Shown piece by piece: positions 19,901-27,239 of a stretch of DNA of 64,000 bases (position 1 is the first letter of the stretch; each line of letters starts with the position of its first letter). The DNA comes from Bacteroidia bacterium. Its GTDB lineage: Bacteria > Bacteroidota > Bacteroidia > Bacteroidales > GWA2-32-17. A program made the position numbers and the translations under genes. The notes under the pieces are model-generated. The model ran no database searches. It worked only from the letters and a program-made list of their open reading frames with translations, and was not told the origin of the DNA. Location: assembly GCA_016218155.1 (NCBI GenBank), contig JACREQ010000008.1, forward strand, positions 62,001 to 126,000, in the 5' to 3' direction.

Positions 19901-21702
19901 TCGATTTTAATTTTTATATTAATTATGGGGTTGCTGTTGATATTGGGGCTTCTATTGCTGGAATTGGTCTTTATGGTGGAGTTGCAGTTTCCGGAAGATC
20001 TACTTGGGGAAGTATCGTTTCTACAGATTCAACTCAAACTACAACAGTTGGGTATGTGCTTTCAGATGATGATTTAGGTGATAGTTATACAGTTGATATA
20101 AAAAGAGATAAAGTGTATGGAGTGCCCACTTTTAAATTAGTTGCAGGTCGTTCAAGCTGCCCATGGGAAGAAGGTACTTTACCACGCGAGGGGGTACAGT
20201 TAATTTCTAATACATACTCTCAAACTGTTGAAGAAACTCAGCAAGCTGTATTTGTTTTGCAATTAAGTAATACTAGCCAAAGCAATGAAACAATGACATA
20301 TGATTTAATTTTTGATCATACCAGTAATCCTGATGGTGCAATATTAACTATTGGAGGAAGCCCGGTTGTAGGTAATGTCCCTTACCCTTATACAATCGCT
20401 CCTGGGGGTAGTGTAAATGCTACAATAACAGCTAGCAAAGGTCCAATTGCATCAACCTATAGCGGATTGAAGTTTACACTAAAATCATCTTGCGACGATC
20501 AGATTTCATCGGATGTTTATCTAAATGCTCATTTCTACCATAACAATATACTTACAGTTGCGGTTAACGGTTCTGGAACTACTAATGTATCTGTTGGAAC
20601 TCATCCATATCAGGAAGGTTCAAATGTTATTTTATTTGCATCTCCTGCTTCAGGTTATGTGTTTCAAAAATGGATAGTTGGAACAGATGAATTTACAACT
20701 CAGGCTATTCAGGTAACAATGAGTACTGATATTACCACTACTGCTTATTTTATTCCAACAATCTCTCCACAATTTACACTGCAAATTTCTAATGTAGGAA
20801 ATGGCACATCTATACCTCCGGTTGGATCATATGTTTATAACCAGGGAAGTACAGTTAATCTTACTGCGATTCCAGACCTAAACAACGCATTTGTTAGTTG
20901 GGTAATCAATGGACAAACTATAACAGATTTTGATACTGTTATAACAATTACACAAAATACTACAGCAATTGCAAATTTTGTAGAAACTCATTCGTTAAGC
21001 GTTGCTGTTGCTCAGGGAAATGGAACAACATATCCTTCAGAAGGAATCCATATTTGTCACGATGGTTCTGTATTACATTTATATGCATCACCGGCACCAG
21101 GTTTTGCTTTTGAAAAATGGGTAATAAATACAGTGGAATATTTTACACAAAATGTAGACTTAACAATTATTTCTGATGTAACAGCACAAGCATATTTTAC
21201 TGCTACATCAACTCCACAGGATACTGTAACAATAAGTGTAACTGGTAATGGAATCACAAATCCTCCTGCAGGAACACATTATTTTGCACATGGTTCAACA
21301 ATTTCATTATTAGCAACTCCAAACCCTGGAATGGTTTTCCAAAAATGGATTGTTAATAGCTTAGAAACAACAAATAATCCTATTAATTTAACTATTACTG
21401 GTGACGTATCAGTTGAGGCAGTATTTGTTATAGACAACACTGTTGGTATTGTTGAGAATAAATACGATAACATTGTGAGTATTTATCCAAATCCTTCAAA
21501 TGGCTTAATCAACATTAAATCAACTTACGAAATAGAGAGTATATTAATTACAGATATTACTGGTAAAGTAGTGTATAATGAGAATAAAATAAGTAGCCTT
21601 GTTCATTTAATGAATTTAGAAAATTTAAATTCCGGAATTTATTTTGTGAAATTATATACTAAAACAGAATCTAATGTGTTCAAAATTCAGATTGTAAAAT
21701 AA
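16990..21702 (+). CDS. Large T9SS-secreted multidomain surface protein with InlB-like repeats
   Basis: 1570 residues. Signal peptide (1-33, ending KANAQ). An N-terminal region with Fn3-like folds (about 135-235) is followed by carboxypeptidase-regulatory/SdrD-like beta domains (about 320-600), a long central part without recognised domain (600-1180), and four tandem ~72-residue InlB/Flg_new-type 'bacterial repeat' units (about 1187-1480), each built as GNGTxxPPxGxH, a G-S-x-V strand, FxKWxV and a closing TAxF strand. The C-terminus is a T9SS type A sorting domain (from about 1496; YPNPSNG, then GIYFVKL and a final KIQIVK). It is probably an adhesin or cell-surface structural protein; no catalytic motif is seen. 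A promoter precedes it and a terminator follows. Confidence 0.85.
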   Translation: MKKKIQDCINSKFLLLPVFLFVFLSINIKANAQFGIDAGFFVDNGCNKLKVAWGGDDNACLTKYYNDVRIYINGTESYYGSWNSPDGIYGYNYFNISNYAPGTVLSIYATIRHIGAFCDYTVTSSTISVTIPSNQPINNVQATDNKFSDKIDITWSRISTICYNSLSYNVYENGTTLLANVPGTQLNYSHTGLSQGMTKTYTVRAVANGVQLPAVTGDQGSTFNLNLQATTNLANKITLTWNNFSGTNSPSGYAIDRSNVPPTPGFGLIYSSTFNTYISHEDLLSGGLIAGYTYLYKLKVNPGTANEFYKYALGKTLPNGRIVGDVKTPSTGSNPTGVGVPNVLIVVKLQGSALPSDTTTTYTSITDANGHYEIPNIYYFQGASFTVTPTLAGRTFSPTQTIVTLNSGAAATANFTDLSSFIVSGTISQGTCPMSGVRLILNNDTTAVTTNADGEYNLTIAIGGTYTIKPFLENHTFNSIDSVVSVTADVTNVDFDDITNYTLEGYFSASCNSYIGVAKLRFESEEAGCFVDSTLTDVNGFYSINLPARNIKISVVEFTSFNETILSSVNGLAYFSTPRMIDLTSSNQPYFHNDTATMDFVYRLLPVLQMTGLSDYHTCSGEILPVMQQNAQYDLVFNAFESFNGTNCPAGDGYIAISENISSLGVSVNHDTLYYHQGDTIHYVMTPGTPNIIAPYKKFIQVILCRDNQTDTIYSDVIVIGHRPRSQTFTTTTPQMPFHILHNPPGDNSYSYLSQNTSISNSFSTSFLQEGSVDTYIRAQLGPSISTSVGLVAEVSVEVSNQLDITGSFGTGAGGLTSDASVITSTTTDMFQTSGNVDIIGGAGDVYIGGAINMLYAVSDVVLYDFDSCKIDISNTLMMQPDGISTTFMYTESHITDVIIPELQSIADHYTSINVLDSAAFFSNQLNVWQQVVDSNHYNITNADFIENRTFSGGVVYDHSVETSRTESNSFDFNFYINYGVAVDIGASIAGIGLYGGVAVSGRSTWGSIVSTDSTQTTTVGYVLSDDDLGDSYTVDIKRDKVYGVPTFKLVAGRSSCPWEEGTLPREGVQLISNTYSQTVEETQQAVFVLQLSNTSQSNETMTYDLIFDHTSNPDGAILTIGGSPVVGNVPYPYTIAPGGSVNATITASKGPIASTYSGLKFTLKSSCDDQISSDVYLNAHFYHNNILTVAVNGSGTTNVSVGTHPYQEGSNVILFASPASGYVFQKWIVGTDEFTTQAIQVTMSTDITTTAYFIPTISPQFTLQISNVGNGTSIPPVGSYVYNQGSTVNLTAIPDLNNAFVSWVINGQTITDFDTVITITQNTTAIANFVETHSLSVAVAQGNGTTYPSEGIHICHDGSVLHLYASPAPGFAFEKWVINTVEYFTQNVDLTIISDVTAQAYFTATSTPQDTVTISVTGNGITNPPAGTHYFAHGSTISLLATPNPGMVFQKWIVNSLETTNNPINLTITGDVSVEAVFVIDNTVGIVENKYDNIVSIYPNPSNGLINIKSTYEIESILITDITGKVVYNENKISSLVHLMNLENLNSGIYFVKLYTKTESNVFKIQIVK

Positions 21703-21723
21703 TTTTTACTGGAAATGTTAGGA

Positions 21724-21757
21724 AGAGGCTATGTATTTATTAGCCTCTTTCTTTTTT
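21724..21757 (+). terminator. Rho-independent terminator after the surface protein gene
   Basis: Perfect eight-base stem AGAGGCTA (21724-21731) and TAGCCTCT (21741-21748) with a nine-base loop, followed by TTC and six T residues. It lies 21 bases after the stop codon. Confidence 0.9.
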
Positions 21758-21808
21758 ATAAAAATTAATGTAATTATATCAGAACATATTACAATAAATT
21801 ATCTTTTA

Positions 21809-21816
21809 TATATTTG
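21809..21816 (+). promoter_or_regulatory. Putative -7 box of the second SpoIIE sensor gene
   Basis: TATATTTG is an exact match to TAnnTTTG, 28 bases before the ATG at 21845 and after the preceding terminator. No clear TTG at -33 is seen, so the call is tentative. Confidence 0.4.
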
Positions 21817-21844
21817 TTTCTAAAATTTAAATAAAATAATTAAA

Positions 21845-23890
21845 ATGAAAATTTCTGTCCGGTGGAAGCTTTTCTTTTTTGTAATAGGCTTTAACATAGC
21901 AGTAATAGGACTTCTAACTTATTTTATTTATGATGCGACTTATAAAATATTTTTTTCAAGTTATAAAGAGAACAAACTTACTTTTGCAAAATCAATTGCA
22001 GGTGGCATTGATGGCGATATACATAAAAATATGGATTCTCTTTGTGATACTCGTTCAAGAGAATATCAACATATGTTTCATTTTCTAAAAAAAATGAAAG
22101 ATCGTGATAGTTCAATTACCTATCTGTATACTGCAAATTATAACAAAAAGGAGGACAAATTTTATTACTGTGTAGATGGTGATATCTCTAAGGAAAATAT
22201 TTTTTGGGTAGAAACAGATGATTTTGCTTTTGAAATTCATTTTGATTCAACTTCTCAACCTTTTTATTTTTATAATGGAAAAGAATATATAAATAAGCTG
22301 AAAATTAGTACTGATAGTTTTGAAATTCAAATTAGTGTTAGTGGAAATATTATATATTTTAATGAATATAAATATGCTGAAATAATTAGCCATAATCCAT
22401 TTAAAGTTAAGGTAGATTCTATTACTCTTGATTCTCTTTCTCGTAACATAACACATATATACACTCAAGGTAATAATAATTTAAAACTTCTAACTTCTAT
22501 CTCTTTTGCAGGAGGACCATATAGTATTCCTGGAGATTTACTACAGGACATACCGGAAAACATTAAGAAATATAAACGAATTATTGATAGTGGTGAAGAT
22601 TATATAGATTCTTCATTAGTAAATACTATTTATGGTAAATGTATTTCAGCGTACGGTGTTATAAAAGATTCCAACAATGTGCCAGTAGGACTTGTCTTTG
22701 TTGACATGTATGAAAATGAACTCAAAACTCTCGAAAAAACAGTTACTTGGGTATCAATTATTATATCTGTTCTATCAATTTTAATTGTGTTACTTGTTTT
22801 GCCATTTATTTTAGAGAAATTTGTTATAAGAAAAATTAAACGACTGAATAAAGGGATTAATCAAATGAGTGAACAGCAGTTCGACACACAGATTTTGATT
22901 AATTCTAGAGATGAATTTGAGAATTTAGCAAATGGTTTTAATTATATGGCTAAAAATTTAAAATCATTTTATGAAAGTCTTGAACAAAAAGTAAGAGAAA
23001 GAACTGCTACTATTGAACAACAAAACGAAGAAATAAAAACTCAGAATGACCAACTAGAATATTCTAACAATGAAATCACAAAGCAAAAACAAAAAGTAGA
23101 AGAAATAAATAATGAAATCACTGCAAGTATTGTTTATGCTCGGAAAATACAAACTGCAATTTTGCAAACATCAAAATTTATAGACAAATGGCTTCCCGAG
23201 AATTTTATTTTATTTAAACCTCGTGATATTGTAAGTGGTGATTTTTTCTATATTCAGAAAATTCAGGATACTATTTTTATAATTGCTGCAGATTGTACTG
23301 GACACGGAGTACCTGGTGCTTTTATGAGTATGCTTGGAGTAAGTTTTTTAAATGAAATTATATTAAAAGAAAGGATAGTAAAAACAGATATTATATTAAA
23401 TAATTTGCGTGATCAAATTAAATTTGCATTACAGCAAACTAAAAATAATTATGAAACCCAGGATGGTATGGATATTTCATGTGTTTCATTAAATGAAAAA
23501 AACGGACTAATACAGTTTTCCGGAGCAAATAATCCTATCTGGATTTTTAAAGAAAGCGAAGATGCCGATTCTTCTTTTATTGAAATTAAAGGTGATAGAA
23601 TGCCGGTCGGAATTCACCCAAATGATAATATACCATTTACACTTAATGAATATCAACTAAATATCGGTGATTCTTTTTATTTGTTTTCAGATGGATATGC
23701 ATCACAATTTGGTGGACAAAAAAATGAAAAATTAAAAACCAAAAAATTCAGAGAATTTATAACAGAAGTTAATAAATTACCAATGTGTGAACAAAAAGAA
23801 GTATTAAACAAGAAAATAATTGAGTGGAAGGGAAAGTGTGAACAAACTGATGATATTTTAGTAATTGGAGTAAAATATATAAATAATTAA
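21845..23890 (+). CDS. HAMP-SpoIIE membrane sensor phosphatase
   Basis: 681 residues. First membrane helix about 8-30; an extracytoplasmic domain about 31-298 of no family I can name; second helix about 301-324; a HAMP linker (about 325-380; RKIKRLNKGINQMSEQQFD); a coiled coil with VRERTATIEQQNEE; and a C-terminal SpoIIE PP2C domain (about 445-680) with GDFFY, ADCTGHGVPGAFMSMLG (about 481) and SDGYASQFGG. The phosphatase half is closely similar to that of the propeller protein at 10010-13321, including the conserved RDIVSGDF and GANNP segments, so the two probably act on the same kind of cytoplasmic partner under different input signals. Confidence 0.9.
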   Translation: MKISVRWKLFFFVIGFNIAVIGLLTYFIYDATYKIFFSSYKENKLTFAKSIAGGIDGDIHKNMDSLCDTRSREYQHMFHFLKKMKDRDSSITYLYTANYNKKEDKFYYCVDGDISKENIFWVETDDFAFEIHFDSTSQPFYFYNGKEYINKLKISTDSFEIQISVSGNIIYFNEYKYAEIISHNPFKVKVDSITLDSLSRNITHIYTQGNNNLKLLTSISFAGGPYSIPGDLLQDIPENIKKYKRIIDSGEDYIDSSLVNTIYGKCISAYGVIKDSNNVPVGLVFVDMYENELKTLEKTVTWVSIIISVLSILIVLLVLPFILEKFVIRKIKRLNKGINQMSEQQFDTQILINSRDEFENLANGFNYMAKNLKSFYESLEQKVRERTATIEQQNEEIKTQNDQLEYSNNEITKQKQKVEEINNEITASIVYARKIQTAILQTSKFIDKWLPENFILFKPRDIVSGDFFYIQKIQDTIFIIAADCTGHGVPGAFMSMLGVSFLNEIILKERIVKTDIILNNLRDQIKFALQQTKNNYETQDGMDISCVSLNEKNGLIQFSGANNPIWIFKESEDADSSFIEIKGDRMPVGIHPNDNIPFTLNEYQLNIGDSFYLFSDGYASQFGGQKNEKLKTKKFREFITEVNKLPMCEQKEVLNKKIIEWKGKCEQTDDILVIGVKYINN

Positions 23891-24192
23891 TTTTTCAATT
23901 TGTTTTTTCAAAAACTGTTTTTTTTTAATTCTGTTAAAGAATTATCTAAAAAATATCTAGATTGAATAACCACTAAATAAAGACATATACGAACAATTTA
24001 TTTACATTTTTTCCTTTATTCAAACTTACAGTTACATTTCTCAAATACTGCACTATATAAGCATTCTCAGAAAACAGATTCGATCTACCCAAGAAAAATA
24101 TAAATTTATGGAGAAAATGATCGAACCCCTAAAATTAACATAGTTGCCCTCCTCTCCTGATGCTAAACATTAATAAGCCTTTTGGAAGAAAT

Positions 24193-24228
24193 AAAAAAGG
24201 ACAGTTCTGTTTAAAATCAGAACTGTCC
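24193..24228 (-). terminator. Strong minus-strand terminator in an otherwise plus-strand region
   Basis: Perfect eleven-base inverted repeat GGACAGTTCTG (24199-24209) and CAGAACTGTCC (24218-24228) with an eight-base loop. On the minus strand the stem is followed by six U residues (A run 24193-24198 on the plus strand), so it terminates leftward transcription. No minus-strand protein gene ends here; the segment just upstream on that strand is the tRNA-like element. Confidence 0.8.
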
Positions 24229-24234
24229 CAAGTG

Positions 24235-24322
24235 GTGAACCTCACGGCACTCAATTCGAACCTATTCTTACAGGATTTACAAGCTATCTATAAGCTTAAG
24301 TCAATCCTATAATCAGTTTCAC
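24235..24322 (-). ncRNA. Possible structured RNA or decayed tRNA-like element
   Basis: On the minus strand the ends GTGAAAC and GGTTCAC pair in six of seven positions, spaced like an acceptor stem over 88 bases. Inside are a perfect hairpin (AAGCT 24281-24285 with AGCTT 24293-24297, seven-base loop), an enclosing pair AGGATT/AATCCT (24272-24277 with 24303-24308) and the T-loop-like sequence GGTTCGAAT. The T-loop is not placed correctly against the acceptor-like stem, so this is not a normal tRNA. A good terminator lies 6 bases downstream on the same strand, which suggests transcription. Alternatives are a tRNA relic or an integration site. Confidence 0.35.
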
Positions 24323-24352
24323 AATTAATTTGCTCAAAATTATATAAAAATT

Positions 24353-25207
24353 ATGAATAATATAGCTAATACAACCGGAATCCGTCTTGAAGTGCCACAG
24401 GACTTATATGAAAGACTACAGGCCGAACAGGAGAAACGCAGAATAAAAACAGGTAAAAAGCCTGCTCTCGCTGCCATTATTATGGATTTATGTACTATAA
24501 AACTTGAAGAAAACGAAAATGTACATTCTGATGTGCAGTCTGTACAAAAAAGTGTACAGAATTCTGAACACACAGACTCAGCAAAAGATAATGCGCTAAT
24601 AAATACTGAAAAGAGGCTCAGGAAGTGGGAAGAACAGCTTTCTTTTAAGAATAAATCCTTACTGGAAAAGGAAAGAGAAATAAAGGAGCAGGAAAAAGAA
24701 ATTTTTAATGAAAAAATGGAAATTCTTGACTTAAAAAGTAAGGTGCTGGATGAAAGAGAAAAACTTCAACAAAAAACCCTTGAAGGGACTGAATCCATCA
24801 TTGAACTGAAACTTCTGCAAAATGAATCAAAACACAAAGATGAAAAAATTCAGCAGTTGAAAGAGGAACTTAGTATTGCTAAAAGTAAATCCAAAAAAAT
24901 CCAAGAAGATCGCAAGGAAAGCGAGCCTAAGCCGTTCTGGGAGCAGATTAAGCCTTTTTTACCGGTCATATCGGGTGGTATTGGTCTTATTGCCGGATAT
25001 TTTATTGCCAAAAAAAATAATAAACCAGAGCTACCTTCTGTATTAAAGGAATTTGCCGGATTGTTTGACCATATGTCAGAAGAAGATCAGAAGAAATTGG
25101 GTGAAAAACTTAAATATTATGCTGACTTGCATACCGACCCCGCTGGAGAGAATAAAATACTACAGTTGAATATTAATCAAACTAATCAGAATTTGAAAGC
25201 AGGATAG
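24353..25207 (+). CDS. Ribbon-helix-helix-like, coiled-coil, membrane-segment protein of unknown role
   Basis: 284 residues, no family recognised. Residues about 8-50 (GIRLEVPQDLYERLQAEQE, then KPALAAIIMDL) look like a ribbon-helix-helix DNA-binding unit. Residues about 78-195 are a highly charged coiled coil rich in E and K. A hydrophobic, glycine-rich segment (about 205-222; VISGGIGLIAGYFIA) may insert in the membrane, and a charged C-terminal helix region follows. Base use is somewhat less AT-rich than in neighbouring genes. It stands alone between the structured element and the metal island. The layout suggests an accessory gene of a mobile or plasmid-like element, possibly linking DNA to the membrane; this is inference. 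Confidence 0.6.
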   Translation: MNNIANTTGIRLEVPQDLYERLQAEQEKRRIKTGKKPALAAIIMDLCTIKLEENENVHSDVQSVQKSVQNSEHTDSAKDNALINTEKRLRKWEEQLSFKNKSLLEKEREIKEQEKEIFNEKMEILDLKSKVLDEREKLQQKTLEGTESIIELKLLQNESKHKDEKIQQLKEELSIAKSKSKKIQEDRKESEPKPFWEQIKPFLPVISGGIGLIAGYFIAKKNNKPELPSVLKEFAGLFDHMSEEDQKKLGEKLKYYADLHTDPAGENKILQLNINQTNQNLKAG

Positions 25208-25358
25208 GTATAGTTTCCTATCAAAATATGAAAAAATGTCTAATTTAGATTTGTAAGCAATATGGAGTACATACTCTATTCTTACTTGTTATACAAATTA
25301 ACCCATTTGCAGCAAATGAAAAAGTATAGATGTAGTAACCAAGTAAAAATTCTTCACA

Positions 25359-26786
25359 CTACCTAAATTTTGTAATCAATAGCTTTTTACATTCACTATT
25401 TTCAGAGCTGATTGCTTCAATTATATAAATCCCGTTTATAAATTCAGTTGTACTAATAATTGTATTACCTAATACTTCTTCATCTTGAACAATTTGGCCA
25501 AACATATTATAAATACTAATTCTTGTTTTACATTTAATTCCCGTAATATTTACCAAATCTTCATTAGGATTTGACAAAATGGAAATATCTGACAACTTAT
25601 TATCAATAATGCTATTAGCCAAGTTATTTGTATTTAGAACTACATAAAAATTATCATCTGTTCCGACAAATGCAGTTGCTTTCGTTCCTGAAAATGTTCT
25701 TCCAATGGTGCACTCCTGACCAGTATAAGATCCATCTGAATTGTAAAGTGCACACTTAACGGTAGCGCTATCAGAAATAGACATTGGACCCACTTGCCAA
25801 ACAAATAATACCTTACCAGAATTATTTGCAATTGCAGTTGGATAAATTTCATCTGTTTCACTTAACGGTGTTGCAACATGCTGTGTGAAATTGCTAATGC
25901 TTGAATCCGATACAGACCAATAAACATGACTATCACTCATGAAAGCACAATACTGAAGTCCACTATTACTAATTTCCAATTCAGGACCAACCATTGGACA
26001 GTAATTTATATTCCAGTTGTCTGAATTCACTCTTATTGCCGTGAAATTATTTTGGGTTGCATAACCTTTCAGGACATAAAAATCACGGATATTATTTTCT
26101 GCTGATCTGAATAAAAGATAAACTTTACCGTCAATCCCAAACCTTGCCCTTGTCATACACATTGTACATGCAAGTCCGCTGTGATTATTAATTACGACAT
26201 TAGTATCGGTTATAAAACTAACACCATTATTTACAGACCTTGACATATGAAGCCACGTAGCTTCAGGTATTGTTGTTTGAACTGGCACCATAATATGCCA
26301 AAATACAACTACATTATTATTTCCATCTGCTGCAAGAGTTACTCCATCAATTCCTGTTGTTATGGATACAGCTTTCGGAGCTTCAAACGATAAACCATCA
26401 TCCGTACTTCTGGTATAACGAGCATATGTATTAACTCCTGATGACCAAAGATCCATCCATGCAACATGAATTACGCCATCATTGCCTACAGAAATCTTAG
26501 GACCCCTCTCTCCCATTTTATATTCTACACTACCAGTTAAATTAACCTTAACAGGAACAGAAAATGTTGTCCCATTATCAATTGATCTAACATAATATGC
26601 ATTTTGATTTTTAGCATAAACCATATGCAATATGCCATTATTATCCATAACAACATCAGGTACAAGACTACCAATAGGAGCTTGAATTATATTAACAGTA
26701 TTGCTTAATCCAGAACATTGAGCAAATGAATATCCAGATATAAACATAAATACTATAGAGAGAAATTTATTTATCATATAGTTCAA
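25359..26786 (-). CDS. T9SS-secreted sialidase-like (BNR) beta-propeller protein
   Basis: 475 residues. Signal peptide (cut after FAQ; ATG codons at residues 1 and 4 both possible). Residues about 30-390 contain repeated SxDxGxTF-type Asp-box motifs (RSIDNGTTF, RSTDDGLSF, RSVNNGVSF), typical of six-bladed sialidase/neuraminidase-fold propellers, but the catalytic arginine/tyrosine set cannot be confirmed by eye. A CTMC cysteine pair lies about residue 205. The last ~75 residues are a T9SS type A sorting domain (NGIYIIEAI, ending KLLITKFR). It is the last gene of the copper operon or a neighbour of it (82-base gap to the HMA gene). Confidence 0.7.
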   Translation of the reverse strand: MNYMINKFLSIVFMFISGYSFAQCSGLSNTVNIIQAPIGSLVPDVVMDNNGILHMVYAKNQNAYYVRSIDNGTTFSVPVKVNLTGSVEYKMGERGPKISVGNDGVIHVAWMDLWSSGVNTYARYTRSTDDGLSFEAPKAVSITTGIDGVTLAADGNNNVVVFWHIMVPVQTTIPEATWLHMSRSVNNGVSFITDTNVVINNHSGLACTMCMTRARFGIDGKVYLLFRSAENNIRDFYVLKGYATQNNFTAIRVNSDNWNINYCPMVGPELEISNSGLQYCAFMSDSHVYWSVSDSSISNFTQHVATPLSETDEIYPTAIANNSGKVLFVWQVGPMSISDSATVKCALYNSDGSYTGQECTIGRTFSGTKATAFVGTDDNFYVVLNTNNLANSIIDNKLSDISILSNPNEDLVNITGIKCKTRISIYNMFGQIVQDEEVLGNTIISTTEFINGIYIIEAISSENSECKKLLITKFR

Positions 26787-26868
26787 GTTTATTATTTTTT
26801 ATTAATTCAAAAATAACATATTAGCGGACAAAATAAATTATCCGCAATTAAAAGAATTTTCGATTTAC

Positions 26869-27207
26869 CTACTTAGTTGGTCTATCATACTGGCAGCATC
26901 CGTGTAATTTAGAATACACTATTGCGTCAGCTTTTTCTAAATCTGTATCATGTCCAACTTTTGCAACTGCTTTATGAATGGCTATAACTTTTGTTTTAGC
27001 AATATCATAAGTTACCGTTAAAATCTTATCATCGCTATTCCATTTTGCTTTAGAAACACCCACTACAGATTTTGCAGCTTTTTCGATTCTGGTCTGACAC
27101 ATTCCACAGTTACCATATACTTTAAATTTCTCAGTTTTAGCCTGAGCAAGAACTGTCATTGTTCCAATCAGGAACATACATACTAAACTTAACATTTTTG
27201 TTTTCAT
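26869..27207 (-). CDS. Secreted HMA-domain metal-binding protein
   Basis: 112 residues. Signal peptide (1-21, ending VLAQ), then one heavy-metal-associated domain of ferredoxin-like fold with a metal site in GNCGMCQTRIE (C34, C37), followed by a C-terminal cysteine tail GCCQYDR. HMA domains of this type bind Cu(I) or other soft metals and pass them between partners; with a signal peptide it should work in the periplasm. It lies 32 bases after the cusB-like gene, whose C-terminus carries the same HMA-plus-CC-tail unit, so the two probably exchange metal. Confidence 0.85.
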   Translation of the reverse strand: MKTKMLSLVCMFLIGTMTVLAQAKTEKFKVYGNCGMCQTRIEKAAKSVVGVSKAKWNSDDKILTVTYDIAKTKVIAIHKAVAKVGHDTDLEKADAIVYSKLHGCCQYDRPTK

Positions 27208-27239
27208 ACTGAATTTATTTTAATTGATATTAATAAAAA

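Larger units (their letters stand above)
23891..24352. other. 462-base intergenic stretch with a structured element at its right half
   Basis: The left half (23891-24190) shows no gene, promoter or repeat that I can support; it starts with T-rich runs that could end the SpoIIE transcript weakly. The right half holds a minus-strand terminator and a tRNA-like folded segment, listed separately. The gene at 24353 has a different flavour from its neighbours, so this stretch may be the edge of an inserted segment. Confidence 0.4.

Noticed and set aside
24235-24322. Functional tRNA gene on the minus strand
   Set aside because: The T-loop-like sequence is twelve bases from the acceptor-like stem instead of five, its stem does not pair, and no clear CCA end follows the paired acceptor. 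It is kept only as a structured or decayed element.
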